From: Pegea sp. RAD2-039
Lineage: Eukaryota > Chordata > Thaliacea > Salpida > Salpidae
NCBI GenBank assembly: GCA_034620365.1
Contig: JAQGEQ010000287.1
Coordinates: 1 to 64,000, forward strand
Direction: 5' to 3'
Length of the DNA: 64,000 nucleotides
The notes below the pieces were generated by a model, which made no database searches, was not told the DNA's origin, and saw nothing but the letters and a program-made list of their open reading frames with translations. This document shows, in pieces, positions 1 through 14,500 of this stretch. Each line of letters begins with the position of its first letter. Within the stretch, counting starts at the first letter, position 1. The translations under genes were made by a program, and so were the position numbers.

Positions 1-3000
1 TTGAAGAATATGATTTTAACTTTACTTATAATTTCAAATAATAAAATTAAATCTAATTATAAGTCTTATGGTCATATTTATCAGTGATTTTTATGATATT
101 ATAAACAGACTAACCTGTTATTAGTACAGTTTTACCTTCTAAAGTCTTTTCACTATAATATAAAGGTCCTTGCTTAAGTCTAGTCTGCCAATAATAGGCA
201 AGTAGAAGTAAACAAATACTAAATATTACTTTTGAAAACATTATTAGAATAGATTTAGTTAAAATACTAACAATTAATCAAAATCATGCCAATATTGTTT
301 TGAGGTCCGGGTAATCCCCTTTACAAAAAAATATTTTTCTTTTATAAACTTTATTAATACTAGACATACAAAACGTCTCGTTCCATAATTTACGTTAATG
401 TTTAAGTTTAAACATAAAAATATTGGTTATTAGTTGTTATAATTGTTCTAAAACTTATCTATTTTATTGATAGCTGCTAAAACTGGTTAACGCTGATATT
501 TTAAAGAAAAATGTAGAATGGCTTGAATACACCAAGAAGTTTAGCAGTACTTTTGTAAAACACAAAACTATCTTTCTTAGAAAGAAAATAAGCAATGTAA
601 TTGCTCGTCTGACAAACTATAGCACCAGAAGCCAAGATCTTTATTTCCTGTAGCCTTGAAACAATTATTTCAGATTTGTTCTTAGCACAGCAAAGGTTTC
701 AGTTTAGCCACTAAGTTTATTTGATTTTTTGCTGGTACCAGAAGGAGATCACCAAAAGGGTCTGCAACATCTGTCATCAATAAACATTGTAGACAAAAAG
801 TGCTTTCTCAATAACAAGCAGTGTGTTAGCTCATAGGCAGTCCGTTTCCGTAGTGTAGCGGTTAACACGCCCACCTAGCACGCAGAAGGTCCCGGGTCCG
901 AGCCTAGGTAGACACATATTTGCGACAAAGAAACGTCCATAAGGAACCCAAGTAAAAGGAGCTTGCTAGTTTGTTTTATTCAACAATTCTAGGAGACGCA
1001 AAACTCTGAAATTAAAGCTGGAGTTGAAGCCTTGTAGGTAGTTTATCACTCATTGTCGTTCTGGTAGCTCCTAACAGGACTTCTTACAAAAGATCCCATG
1101 TTTAAGAACTTTCAAATTTATTTTTTGTATCAATTTAATTCTGTCATATCACAATTAACATAACACCACAAAAAGTTTCAATATGTGGTGCCTAGGACTT
1201 ATCTCAATCACTTGATTTTATGGTTATATGACCTTTTCACAAATTCTGTGATGCTCCCTTAAGAATGTTTATCCCATACTGTCCACTAAGAAAGTGGGAA
1301 TGATAATTGTACCATCTTTTAAAAGTGTTCATTTTAGAAACATAGAAGAAATAAAGCACCTGACAGAATAAAAAGAAATCTTATCATTCAACTCGCCTTT
1401 GATGATGTGTATGGAAGCGAAAATGTCAAAACTAGATTTGATTTCTTGGCCTTAAGAAAAATATTTCTAGTATCTTTTGGAAAACGATCTTGCCTTTAAT
1501 GAACCCTATTAAAAGAGTAGGTTCAAGATCAATTAGGTACAAATCGTTATCAACAAGGTATATATGAACGGGTTGGATTACGTGATGAAGCACTATCGCA
1601 AGTTTTACTTTCTCTATAATCGCGCCACTTAACAACTCAAGTTTCATTTTCTTTAGACTTAATCTTGTATTTTGTTTAATAGGAGTTAACAAATTTGAAT
1701 TCTTTGTATAAGAGATGTTTTACATTCAACAGGCGTTTAATGTGAGGCGGAGTTTTGATGCGATTGGGTCGCGATATTCCCTCATTACTTCCAGTTGAAA
1801 GATGATAGATAGGTTTAATCATTTCAAAGTTAGCTGGATAGGAGTTAAGATAGATTGTATAACAATTGGTGTCATTTATAAACGGATTAATTTTAAACAA
1901 AATAAATTAGAAAGTAGTTGTAGGTAGAAGAGAAGTAAGAATTGACTGAGCTGTAAAGCAACTTTTGAGTTCTTGATGAAACGGAGTAACAGATTTAAAA
2001 CGTTATCTTGAGTGAGAGCGATGATATATCCATCAAATTGAAGAATTGATTCAATAGCTTATTGAGTTTAATAGTTAAAAAATTAGGAAGGCTGTAATGA
2101 GCTGCACCACCTAAACATAGAATAATCGTTCAATCTATATAAAGGAGAATAAAATCTTCTATCAAGTAAAAAGATTATCACTTGGCTTAGTACTAGCTAT
2201 AACAATTCTGATAGCTTACAATTACAAGAGGGGTGCAAACACAGCAGAATCTAGCTTTACACTTAATACTAAATGCGGTCATACCTAGTAAAATAGCTAG
2301 GGAATAGATCATTGGGATCAAAAGTTTATCAGATAGCCAAGGTTGATTTAAGAACGATAGGTTCAGTTGGAATTGTAGTAATGAGACCCAAGTTATATGT
2401 TTTTCGTCGAAGACAGCAGGTTACAAAAATTAATCTAGGTGGGCTTGATAGCATTGGTAGTAGAAATGTTAGTATCAATCTGTTTTAGATTTGGGAATGT
2501 TGAAGAAGTACGCATTGAGATATCTAGAGTTGATTGTAGAAGTTTCTGCTTGGAATTTCATAATTGAGAAGATGTTTGAGGCTACTGTCTTTCAGTTGTT
2601 TTTTATTGTAGAAATTTGGTAGGCTGTTTAGTTCGAGCCTTCAGAGACTCATGGTAGCTTTTGAGTTTTAATTTAATTTTTATGTTTCTTATTATTTGAC
2701 TCAGCTTTCTTGTATAGGTTTTTAACTCTGTATGAATCTTAGGGCTTGGAAAACATGACTTCACCTGTGATGATTTCTAATCATTGATGCCGTCTAAGCT
2801 ATAGGTGATAGCTAGTGCATCTTTTGATCAAATGCCAAAAAGATTTACTTAGATAAGTTTGTAATAACGCTGACAAGCTTTATTCAAGTAGAAGATGACC
2901 CTGATAAATTACAAAACATCTTATATGTTGAGGAAATGGGAAAATATTAATATTATTAGAGTTTTCGTCATTGCTTGTGTTTGAAAGCGGAAACTATTAT

Positions 3001-3499
3001 AGGCTGAAGGTTGAGTAGATTGTTTTCATAAGTTAAGGAAGTTTTAATTATTATCAAACCGTTTGAAGTAAATGTTAACATTATTTTATTTAACTTAGTA
3101 TACGTTAGTAATGTTTTTGAAAAAAATAATTTAGCAAAATAATAGCTTCAAAGCTGATATCTCATTTTTAGTTTTTGTAAGTCAGATTATACCTTACGGA
3201 GAAAATGTAAATATATTAAAATATTCAAAATGTGAAATAATATTTTTAATTAAAATACTTAAAAAAAGTTTGTTTATCTTTTAACTTTGTTTGTTTGTTG
3301 TTTTGCAGATACGTAAATATCTTTCTGTTTCTTCATTATTTAATCTGATCTAAAATATTTTCTATCAAAAGCTACAAAACAAAACTTACTTATAAGATTT
3401 GTCTTGATTAGAATATACTAATTTTTAGAATGTATTTACTTTTTCTACTTATAAATTTTTAATATTTTTCTTCATAAAGTAGTTTTTGAAACAGCTGAG
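1..3499. other. Gene-poor AT-rich stretch upstream of TRPC
   Basis: No gene can be supported here. It holds the tRNA-Val-like relic at 844-915. On the minus strand, 1432-1900 has two short adjoining open stretches (86 and 74 codons) in different frames, with no recognisable domain. The sequence around 1900-2650 is slightly richer in GC than its surroundings and may be an old transposon copy, but nothing identifies a family. The last part (2900-3499) is plain AT-rich sequence. Confidence 0.5.
844..915 (+). pseudogene. Degenerate tRNA-Val-like sequence (tRNA relic or SINE head)
   Basis: The 5' part reads like a eukaryotic tRNA-Val: GTTTCCGTAGTGTAGCGGTTA, then the anticodon-loop region CTAGCAC followed by GCAGAAGGTCCCGGGTCCGAGCC. 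Boxes A and B are recognisable. The acceptor stem no longer pairs at several positions, and the anticodon stem (CCCAC against GCAGA) is largely broken. The anticodon position reads AGC instead of AAC. It is therefore unlikely to be a working tRNA. It is either a decayed tRNA copy or the head of a tRNA-derived SINE; no SINE tail could be recognised downstream. Confidence 0.7.
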
Positions 3500-6400
3500 A
3501 TGGAAGAGAGAGCAACATGTTCAAGCAACGACAAATCTGTGTCCTACAGAGCTGCACCAAAAAATGGTTATAAAAGTCGTCATAGAACTAAAAATTCAAT
3601 AAAAAGTTTAAAGAATTTGATTTTTAACATTGTGTACAACTTTAGCATTTTTTATAACAAAATTTACTTTTTACACAAATAATTTTAAGAAGTAGCATTT
3701 TAGTAACTGCTTTCATGTGTCCACTTGCATGTCTTCTCATCACTTTCGGCCACCAAGAACAACAGTGAACAAATTAAATATTATATACAAGCACAACAAC
3801 AAATAAATTTTATTAAATACTGATGAACTTTCAGACAATAATCATAACATTTGATCATTTTCAACTTTTCATTAATACCTTAATCTAAATTTGTTTCATT
3901 AAATAAAGAAAGAGCTACATTTTACATTTCATCATCAAATAGTGAACCAAGGTTGTTTTCAGAAGCTCAAAACGATGAGAAACCAAGGCCAAGTTCATGC
4001 TCATTTGACCGTAAGATTTTCTTTAACTTGAACTTGATTCCTTCATTTAAACCTATTCATCGTGTTTCGCATAACAGCTAAATTAGATTACAATCATTCT
4101 AGATTTTGGTACAATTAAATCTTTCAAGGTTGATTTTCTGAAAGACACTGAATCTTATGCGGAGCAAACAGAAGACCCGAATAGTAAGTTGATTTTAAAA
4201 CACCTTCCTGATATTGCTTGGTATTTTCCTATGATATCAATTTATCTATCGATACTGATAAATAATAATTGTGTTTTATTAAATTATTTTTATTTCTCTG
4301 TTCAACTTTATAGGTTGGATAAGCAGAAAAAAAAAAAGACAAAAAACTAAACATCTTAATAAAACAATTCTTTCTGGACAAATTGTTAGAAAAGCTTTAT
4401 TCGATCAAAGCATGTGAGCTTTATTAAGTTAAAAAACAGAATCAATAGAAGTTATATGCTTATGTTTAATAGTGTTATCAATGAATGGTACCTTGAAAAA
4501 GTTAAAGACGGTGATATTTTATTAGTTGATGCATTATTCAAAGCAGAGAAGATTTATAAAAGCATAATCAATTTTGATAAGGATTATTGTGACCCAATTG
4601 GAAAATCGGCTCTTCAGATTAGTATTAAGAATAAAGATTTACAAATGTGTGGATTGTTGCTTAAAAACAAGGTTGTATTTAGTAGCAAAACATTTTGTTT
4701 GAACTGCTGCCTTATAATTAGTAAATCAAATTAAAAACTGGTTTTTCTTTTATTCAACTTTGATATATAGCAAAATGTATGTCGATACTAGGTGTAATAT
4801 TATTTTAACTTAACTGTACTTCCTCAAAGTGACATCTCATAGATTAATTTAGTATCTTAATAAGCTACCATGAAAACATTCGTCTTACAAAAAATATTTG
4901 ACTATTTGGTTCTACATAAAATTTTAGTTTAAAATTTTTTAAAGTTTTTTTACTTAAATCATTCTATATTAATGTTTTTGACAAAACTTAGATCATAAAC
5001 TGAGTATTATTTTAGGTTTTAATTGGAGATAGCTTTTTTTATTCTATTGAATGCAACGACTTGAGTATGATTCAACTGATTATGAAACATGATTATAATA
5101 TTGCAAGTCAAATACCAAGACCGAATTCAATTTTACCTATGGGAATTACCCCTTTTCAATTTACAGCAATGAAAAATAAATATTTGATACTAAAATTTTT
5201 AAGTGAAATATTACCGAATGTAAGTATTTGTAATAATTTACTATTGTAAACATATCATTTTTTAATCAAAGTATATTAATAACATAAAAAAGGCATGAAA
5301 ATTTTACTTAGAATATAGTTAAGATATTTAATTTATTTTAAAGTTTCCTACTAAAGTAAGATTTTGAAGTTACTTTTGTTTGAAGTTTTAAAATTGTAAA
5401 CTTTTGAATCAAATCTGATGAAGTGAATTTATGAAAATATATTTTAGTCAATCTCATTCGACAATGAATTTCGTAAGAAACGATTTGATAAAGTCCAACC
5501 CTTGGAAGATGCCCTCAAGCGCAGATGGTTACTTGAAACTAGATGTAGTCCAGCTTATATCACTCTATTATTCGAAGTAATGATGAACCATGTAGGTAAT
5601 GATTATATAGTTTTATAATCTATCTCAGATAGATAATGCTGATCCGTTTGAAAAATGTATGGAAGTTATAAATGATTTGAGATTTGAACAAAACTATGAA
5701 GTGATGTTTACACAAAGATATAAGGAGTTACAAGTACAAGTGGAAATATACATGTGCGATTTACTTGACAGGGTTTGAGCTTGATTTCTCAATCTTGATT
5801 TAATCTAACAAAGATTCTATATGAGCAGGTAAGAGTTTCTACAGAGCTTGAGTCCTTGTTTCAATACGAAGATGATGGAAATATATTTTATAAAAAGCAT
5901 ATCAAAAAAGGAAGATTGATTGATGAAGCCAGCGAAAATAGACTCATGAAGTTTATTGCTCATAAAAATACTCAAGTAATTAAAGAAATTGTTTCTTATA
6001 AACATAAAACTTGTTTTTTTGTAAGAAACCAGCTAAGTTCAATTATTAAAGATTAAAGAGTGATATTTAAAAAAATAATATTTATACAAATTTACAAAAT
6101 AAACTCTTATAGCCTCTGCTAGTTTTTAAGTGTTCCTTTCATTGAAAGTTTGCTGTTGAATACATGAAATATTGCAACACACCTTTTCTTCATTCAAACT
6201 ATCCTATATTTGACTGCTTCCTTAAGATGCTTATTGGATTACTCTTTCCATTGCTCTCAATACTTCATATAATTAGTCCAAAGTCGAAATTAGGAAGTTA
6301 GTACAAAATTGTTTTGTTCTAATCATACAACTTTATTGATGAATATTTTTGTCAAACTAAATTTGAAATAACTAATAGTAGAGTTAGCATCATAAACTGT

Positions 6401-7707
6401 TTTTTTTTCAATTATTGTGTAAGCTTTAAACTTAAATGTGTTACCAGCATGGATTACTTACCCGGAAATTTCTTTTCACTGCAACGTCATTTCAGATTTA
6501 ACGTTTGTTTCAGTACTTATTGCTAATTTGCAATTTGGAATAAATAATAACACATATTTAGGTGCGTTCACTCTTAAACTTTATTTCTAAGTTAATTATA
6601 TCAATTGATATAAATGATAATAAAATACATGTAAACTTTGAAACTTGTTCTTAGGCATGGCCCCAAATCTTTATGAAGTAATGATTGTTTTTTGGGTGAT
6701 GGGAAAATGGCTTCAAGAAATTAAAGAGTTTCTTTGGAGAGGATTTAAAAGTTATTTTGCAGATTGTTGGAATTTTATTGATGTTGCTTATTTAAGTCTT
6801 TTTACAGCTTCAATAGTTTACAGGTGTGTAATACTCTTCTGGAAATCTCGTATTTTAATATTTTGTAATGTTATGAAATATTTTGATTTTTAGAATTCTA
6901 GATTACTCTTTACATCACAATGATGAACCAAAACTAACAACAAAAGATTGGGGAAATACTGAACCTCGATTAATAGCAAAAATTCTATCAGCTTATGCTT
7001 ATGTGTTTGTGTTCTCACGAGTCCTCGGTTTATTACGAGCAGATCGCACCCTGGGTCCCCTCCAAGTTTCATTAAGTCGTATGAGTATCAATATTGCTCA
7101 ATTTCTTGCAATTTTTCTGCTTATTCTGATTGCATTTTCAATGGGTCTTACTGAAATATTTTCTTTTTATGGAACCCAACAAGGCCAGGAGTTTATTTGT
7201 GGGGAAAATCTAACTGATACCTGCAAATCAACAGCAGCAATTTTGTTTCAAACAATACCACAATCGATAACTACCTTGTTTTGGGCGTTGTTTGAACCTG
7301 TTGAAGTTGATAAAAACATAACAGGAAATCATACTAGCACTGCTTTTGTTGGTCACATGATGCTAGTTATTTACCAAATTGTGGCAGCTATTGTCCTGAT
7401 TAATATGTTAATAGCAATGATGTCGTTATCATTTGAGAATATCAGTAAAAATAGCGAAGAAACCTGGAGGTTTTATCGGACTAAACTATGGATGAGATAT
7501 ATTTGTGAAGCTTCAATACCATCTCCATTTAATCTTATCCCAAGACCTTCCTATGTTTACTCGAAAATTAAATGTGATGATATCAAGCATGAAGAATCGA
7601 AGGGAACAGATGAAAGAAAAAAAGTAGTAAAAGATCTGGTGAAACGCTATAAAAAAGAAATGTTTGATCAGAAAGGTGTACCAAGTCTGCTAAATCATAA
7701 AGTCTAA
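3500..7707 (+). CDS. TRPC-type cation channel
   Basis: Thirteen exons: 3500-3566, 3909-4010, 4103-4183, 4314-4413, 4449-4671, 5016-5219, 5448-5576, 5629-5772, 5829-6020, 6149-6296, 6448-6561, 6655-6823, 6894-7707. They join in one frame to 828 aa. The product should be a plasma-membrane, non-selective Ca2+-permeable channel of the canonical TRP group. The N-terminus is a variable, basic region. It is followed by ankyrin-like repeats (CDPIGKSALQISIKN, then VLIGDSFFYSIEC) and the linker motif RCSPAYITLLFE typical of TRPC. Six hydrophobic segments follow. The pore region carries the LFW motif (TTLFWALFEP), and after S6 comes the TRP box (ETWRFYRTKLWMRYI) with the proline-rich PSPFNLIPRPS. The C-terminus is short and ends in basic, coiled-coil-like sequence. 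The intron at 4414-4448 is only 35 nt. The first exon is the least certain part: it joins in phase but has no homology support. Confidence 0.9.
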
Positions 7708-10700
7708 AAAAATCATCTTGAAATTTATCATGAGTGTAGAGATTTGAATTTTAACAAAATTTAAATTTAACTTTGTTAACATTAAACAAATTCTTTGTTG
7801 AAAAATTCAAATACCAAAAAAAACTTCTGATTTAATCAAAAATATCGCACTTATATATTTCTTTAATTGGTTATATTTTCTTACTGTTTTTTCGCTTTTT
7901 GATATGATCACAAAATTCATGCAAAATTGAAAGAAGACTGCTAACCATGTATAAGAGTTATTTTAATTGGAAATGACATACCATAAAATGCTTTATATAG
8001 AAGAAACTAAACTATACAATCAAATAAAACATGAAATTAAGCGATTATTATGAATAAAAATGATTTCAAAACACAAATTAAGTTGTATTAAGTTTGACAT
8101 TGATATCTTTTAACAAATCTATTATACTTATTAGTTTTTGAAAAATTTTAAGAATGTAAATTTTCCTCGATAGTTACTAACTTTTAATTATAAAATTTTT
8201 CATTTAAACAATCTTTTTATTTTTTTAAGATCATTTTTGTCTATTAACATTTTGTGCATATTAAATAGTTTGTATATTTAATCTGGGTAAATTATTATTT
8301 AATTAATAATTTAATTATTATTATTAATTATACTAATATTAGTTCTTTGTAGTTTAAAGTGCTTGCAGAACATAAAATGTTTGAAAATAAAATATAAGTT
8401 ATTTTGTTTAGTTAAAAAGGTAAAATATTTAAATTAGTTTCGAAATATTTTTCTGTTTTATAACTTATACAAATATATATGATCTATATCTGATCTAACT
8501 TCTCTCTATACTAACTTAACTATCTATTGTTTTATAACTAGAATATAATTCTTTTAATGAAATTAAATAATGTAGCAAAAATTACGATCTAAAAACTTTT
8601 CTATTTTCAAATAAAACTAAATCATGGAGACTACTTGAGTAACATTTGTTAAAAATGTGTTCAAGATTTGTATGACAGCAAAAAATGTCTCAAAGAATAG
8701 AAACAACACGAGTAGTAGGCAGATAAACACACATAAGCAAGCTTATGAACCACACCACAAGTTACCTGAAAGCTATCTGAGGAAGAATAGATAATCATTA
8801 ACGACCGTTTAGAAGATTGTTTCTTCAACTTGGAAAGTAAAAGATCTGTAAGAAAACGTTTCTCAAATAGTTTATAGTAAATGTTCGAGTTATGAGATGG
8901 TAAACTATTAAAAAGATTGCTCCTAAAACAAAAGATAATCATTAAGTCTTAAAATAACTGATTTATGAAATCTATGTGCTTACTAGCGATATATTGTTCT
9001 TTTTTAGTTAATAAGGCAGAAAAAAGTTTGAATCAAAATCTTGCAGGTTTAATTTCATTGAGTTTATCAAAAAAAAATCTTTGTCGCAATAAAATATAAA
9101 AAAGAATTATTGAATAAAAAAAGGATAAACTGTTTTTTGTTAAATAAATATTATTAAATAAACGATTATAGTTTCAACTGTTGTAAATAGATAAAATATA
9201 AAAGTAACAATGAATCAGAATTATATAAGATGATAAAACTAGATACGAAATTTCATAACAGTCTTACAGGTTTCTATTTTTAATTCATTCAAAGTAAGTT
9301 GATACATTTGAACAGAATGACAAAGAAGTTTTTACCAGATATGTAGAAATCATTTGTACTAAGCCTACACACGCAAGTGCATTGAAAATGTGTTGTAAAT
9401 GAAAAGTAGTGTTATTACGTTTTTATTTGCGCTGTTTGCATATTTAATAATGGAATCTTAAAGAATTTTTATCTTTACAATCAGCGACGCTCTTTCACTT
9501 GTGTAAATGTTGGTTTGATGATCTGATTCCATATAACTCATAAATCATTGAAACTAAGCAAAGAAGAGCTTGTTTTGCGTTTGGAGATCAAAAGTGTTTG
9601 AAAGACTCTTAACTTCTTTGATTTTATGCTTTTTTGGAAATTTATCACATATGGTTACCTACTACAGTAGTTTCAGCAAAAATAAATTCTGTTTTCTAGA
9701 TTATAAATTTTGTTTATCTCGAAATAGAATAACTTTTTAAATTGTATAAAAAATTGTTTACAAGTTTAGTAAACTAAAATTTATGATAAATAAAACGATT
9801 CTAACGTAGTTAAGAAATTAGAAAATACTTACACACTGATTTTAGCAAAATGAAGTTATGACTAATAGCCTAAATTATAAATATTTCTTGAAATGCTTCA
9901 TTCTTTCTTGAAATTAGAAATATTTGAAAATAAAATTTTCAAAAGTAATTAAACAAATACATTTCAGTAAACTAATTTTATAACATTTATTTAAAATAAG
10001 TTGTTCAACATGTATCATTAACATGTCAGAAAATTTGAATTAATCAAGCTTTTATTTGTTGCTTAATTAATTAAATATTTTTATAATTACTTCAATACCT
10101 TCTAGTGTTTTTATTTCTGATATTCAAACTGTTGAGCAAATATAAAAACATAATTAAAAGAAACAAGTTTGTTAAATGATATTATAATTTATCAATAAAT
10201 TCAGTTACAATCAACCTAAATATCCTGCCTCTCAGAGAGAACAGTTAAAACTCTTTACAAATTTTTTCAAAAAGTTTTATATCTGTTTCTAAATAAATGA
10301 AAGAAGCTGAAACTAATTAACTTCCGGGTAACTGACTTCTAATAGCAGACAACCTGCCATCGACCACCAATCTTAAGGTTTTCTTTAAAACAAATCATCG
10401 AGTATTAATTGTCTGAGGAGTTTTTACAGGTCAAGGTGCTAGAATTTTGTTTAATGGTCGTTAGAATGAAGCAAGGGTGGCTGGTTTACAAATCACAGCA
10501 TTATTCTATTTCCAAAAGAGCATTCAACTTTATATGAGTAAAACTGCAAAAAGTTTCCGTTTAGTTTTATTATAAAGTAATTAAGAGTAATGTGTTGTCG
10601 ATGTTGTCACCCAAACTGTTAATTAGCCAATAACTATTAGGGTCTACAAGAACAAATTGAATATCAATTTGATGAAGACTAAACTGGTAAAAATAAAAAG

Positions 10701-11501
10701 TAGAAAACTGCATGATTACAATATCATTATATATACCCTTAAATTTGATGGGCTTTATGTATGTCAAAGTAAAAAAAAAAAATCACCATATAGATAGGAT
10801 AGAAAAGTTTTGTAGATATCTTCAGCAGGCTAACTAATCAACTCATATAGAGGGTGAGAAAGATTTTGTTGATATTTCATCATACTTGCATATTATAAAA
10901 AGGTTCAACGCAATAAGTCGGAAAATAGGTTTCGAATTTACAGATTTAGCTGTTAATGATACAATTTGAATGAAACATAAAGCAAGTGTTGATAAGGAAG
11001 CAAGTTGAAGTAGTCAGCTGCTTTTCTAATTGAAATTCATATAAGATTGCTAATTGACTTTGGATTACTAATCTATTGAATGGAATGTTTCAAAAAAACC
11101 AGATATCTGGTTCTTTGGTGATTACTGAATAAACTTACAGAGATTCGTGGAGATAAATGAAACTACAAGATGGTAGATATAAGAGTGAAAGATGTAGAGC
11201 AGAAGACACTTCAACTCGGTGACTGGCTTGGCAATTATTTTTCCTAATTTATGAAAGAGAATAACAATGTGATAGAAGAAATCGTCGCCGCCGCCGCCGA
11301 TAGAAAAGATAAACGACAAATTATTTTGTAGAAATTTTATAGAGTCTTAAAAATAACGATAAAGAAAGTCAAACTAAATCTAAATCTAGTTGAAAAGTAA
11401 AGAAGAAAGCAGTTGATGTAGAAGAAGATTAATTGCATGTTCCCAATTTCATCATCACTAACTGCTGCTTAAATTTCTCAATTGTATGAGGAAGCAAGCA
11501 G
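7708..11501. other. Intergenic, AT-rich, no gene seen
   Basis: This lies between the 3' end of the TRPC gene and the 3' end of Arp2, which converge. Short open stretches occur on the minus strand (8661-8942, 10570-10767, 11122-11319), but none shows a domain, splice context or codon pattern that would support a gene. A short GC-rich CGC microsatellite lies near 11284-11300. The block 10320-11440 is less AT-rich than its surroundings and could be an old mobile-element copy; no family was recognised. Confidence 0.5.
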
Positions 11502-14500
11502 CTAACCAACTTTCATTCCGAGCTTTTCAAGAACTTTCAAACCACATTCTTCATATTCAGCTCTTGTCATCCAGAAGTTTTCTTTATCTTTCATAATATC
11601 AGCAAGAACTGCTCCTCCCAGGAAAACCATATGCTTTCTACGAGGAGGATCTTCGATTCGAATCTTGAATTTCTGTTTTAATAAAATTAAATTAAAAAAA
11701 AAGGTTTATAGGGAAATATTTTAGAGCTAACTTCCGCGACATCGACCAAAAGACTATTTTGATTTAGATTAGTAACATTCAAGAAAACATTTTTATTCAA
11801 AATACAGATTAGATCTATCCACAACAAGCTACATTTAGAAAATCTTTAAGTAAATGTTTGTCTTTTAAACAAACTTCACCAAAACCACCAACCATCATGC
11901 TACAAATGAAATGAAACAACTATCCTAGAAGCTAAGTAAATGGTTAGATAAAAATGTATGCATGCAATAGTATTAGTGTTGACACCAAATGAAAACAACA
12001 CGTGCAAACGAAACTTTGAACAAGCGTTCTCACCATATTCTGTAAATGTCCAATTTATGATGAGGATAATATAAAAAGAAATAAAAAGAAAAAATTTAAA
12101 AAAAGTTTGTTTAATTTAGTTATTTAATTGTGAATGATTGTGTATTTGTAGATAGTCATGCTAAATTATTTTCTAATTTAATAGTCATTGTGAAAATAAA
12201 AACTTGTCTTTGGAATAAAGAATCTTAAAAGTTTAGATGTAAGTATCCAGTTGAAGATTTATCAAATAAAATGTGAAGAAAATCAGAGTTTTACAAATAT
12301 TGACTCAGATTTTGAGTTAAGGGTTTTAAAAGTAATTCAAATAAATTATTTTATAAAAAATGAAGAAAAAAAAACTTTCTAGAAATAAGCTAAAATTTAG
12401 AAATAAAAAAAAAGTTTTGGAAATAATTTTTCATCTCTTAATATATCATTGATATATTTGAAATTCTATCAAATTAAGATAAAAAATTATTTAAAGTTTG
12501 CAGAAGTTAACCAAAGACTTTATCGAAATATCAGAAGCAGTTTGAAAATAGAAAAGATCTTATTTTAAAAATCACATTTCCATCAACTCGACAAACATAC
12601 CGAAAACTTGGTGTGGTCGCCTTTCAAGACTTTTGTCAGATAAAGTTGTTTGATTTCTCGTTCCATTCTTGAAGGCAGACCAGGAAACATGGTTGTACCA
12701 CCAGAAAGAACGATGTGTTTGTAGAACTCACTCCTGAAGCAGATAAACTTTCAGTGATGTTGAAAGCTTGAGTATTTAGAAACAAACCGAATATCGATAT
12801 CTGCTGCTTGGATGGTGTTGAAAAGAAGTTCTGCTACACCAACGGACTCGATGTTGATCAGGTGAGGTTGGAAAAGAGCTTCGGGAGCTTCGAAGCGTTC
12901 TCCAGCTACTTTAATGATTCGACCATCAGGGAGCTGGGAGATATAGGTTAAGAAGATGTTGAAGAAGCTAATCTTACCTTGTATGATTCAACTAAGCTCG
13001 TTGTTTCTTGGGATAACTTCTGTTCTTGCTCAGTATCATAACTACAAATTTATTAAAAGGGTATTTTCAGTAAATAGAAAACCAATTCAACTAAATTGTT
13101 GATTTTAAATAAAGTTCAGAGATGATTTCAAAATTTAAAGTTGGTTTTTTAATTTTATACAAGTTATGATAAATATTATAAATTTATATAATATAAACAT
13201 AAAACTGATAATCATAAAATTCCAGTTTTTTAAGAAACTTGGCGTAGAGTCGATACTAACATCTCATTTGCTTTTATAAAGTTACTTTTAGTTACTTATT
13301 GAAACAAAAATTTTTGCAAACTAAACATGAAACATTTAGTTGTTAGTTGATTAATCACTTACGCCACATAACATAATTTCTCTTTCATCATTCTGACAGT
13401 TTCAAAATCTGCCGATTGATTGAAGACGTATCCACGAAGCAAAAGAAGCTGTTAAAAGAAAGTTGAGAAAAATATGAGATATAAGATGAGAAAAGTACTT
13501 CAGTTTTTATCAAACCATTTCTTAAAATGTAATAATTAGTCACATGTGAAATATTTCAATAAAAACCATTTCAAGTTTAAACAAATCACAAATACCTTGA
13601 TCAAATAGCGAGTAATATCTCGTCCAGCAACATCAAGACGCCTGGTTAAATGAGGAAGTGAGAAGCCTTCATAAACAGGACATATATGACAGACTCCATC
13701 TCCGATATCAACCACCATACCAGTTAACAATCCTAGAAACAACCAAAGAATTATTAGGAGTTCAAAGAAAAGTTGATAGAAATTCTTTTCGATTTTAAAC
13801 AATATTTTATGAGCAACAAATTACCTTGAGCATAAAGAGTAAGGACAGCTTGAACAGCCATATAACAACCGTGGAATTCATATTTTTCGAACATTCGCTA
13901 AAATAAAAGATAAAAGTTTGAAGAAGTTTGAAGATCAGAAGATTAATTTTCTCACTTCCATAATTTTTTGACGGTTTTTCATTGGGTTCATAGGTGGCTC
14001 AGTAAGAAGCACTTTTGAATTTCTAGAAATGTTTTAAATGTTAGTTGAGATGAAAACTAAAAGCAAAATGATAAAATTAACTTGACTGGGTTAATCATAA
14101 ACTTAAAACTTAGTTTATTATTAATCATTTTTAAATAAACAATTTAGAATAAATGAAAATAAATCGAACTTTTGTAAGAAGAATAAAAGAAAAATAAACA
14201 TTTAAAAGTTCTAATTTGTAAAGTTTTCAGTTTTTCATAAAATAAAAATGATATTTGCATCAAAGAACAATTTCCAATTTCAAACTCATGATGAAGTTAT
14301 GTAAAATTTGAAAAAAACAATTTCTAAAAACTCATTAAAAGTTTACAAACATTTAATAGAACTTCATAAACTCTATCTAGTGACTTCAACAAGAATTTTA
14401 AACTTAGAAACATCAATTTGTACCTTGGATCGATATTCAGCTTCTCAGGACCAAAGGTATAATCCCAAAGATGCTCCATGTCTTCCCAATTTCGAACAAT

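Noticed and set aside
844-915. Functional tRNA-Val or tRNA-Ala gene
   Set aside because: Acceptor and anticodon stems do not pair; kept only as a relic.
5856-6056. Separate small gene starting at an ATG inside the TRPC region
   Set aside because: It is part of TRPC exon 5829-6020; the exon continues upstream to a proper acceptor and the end runs into the intron.
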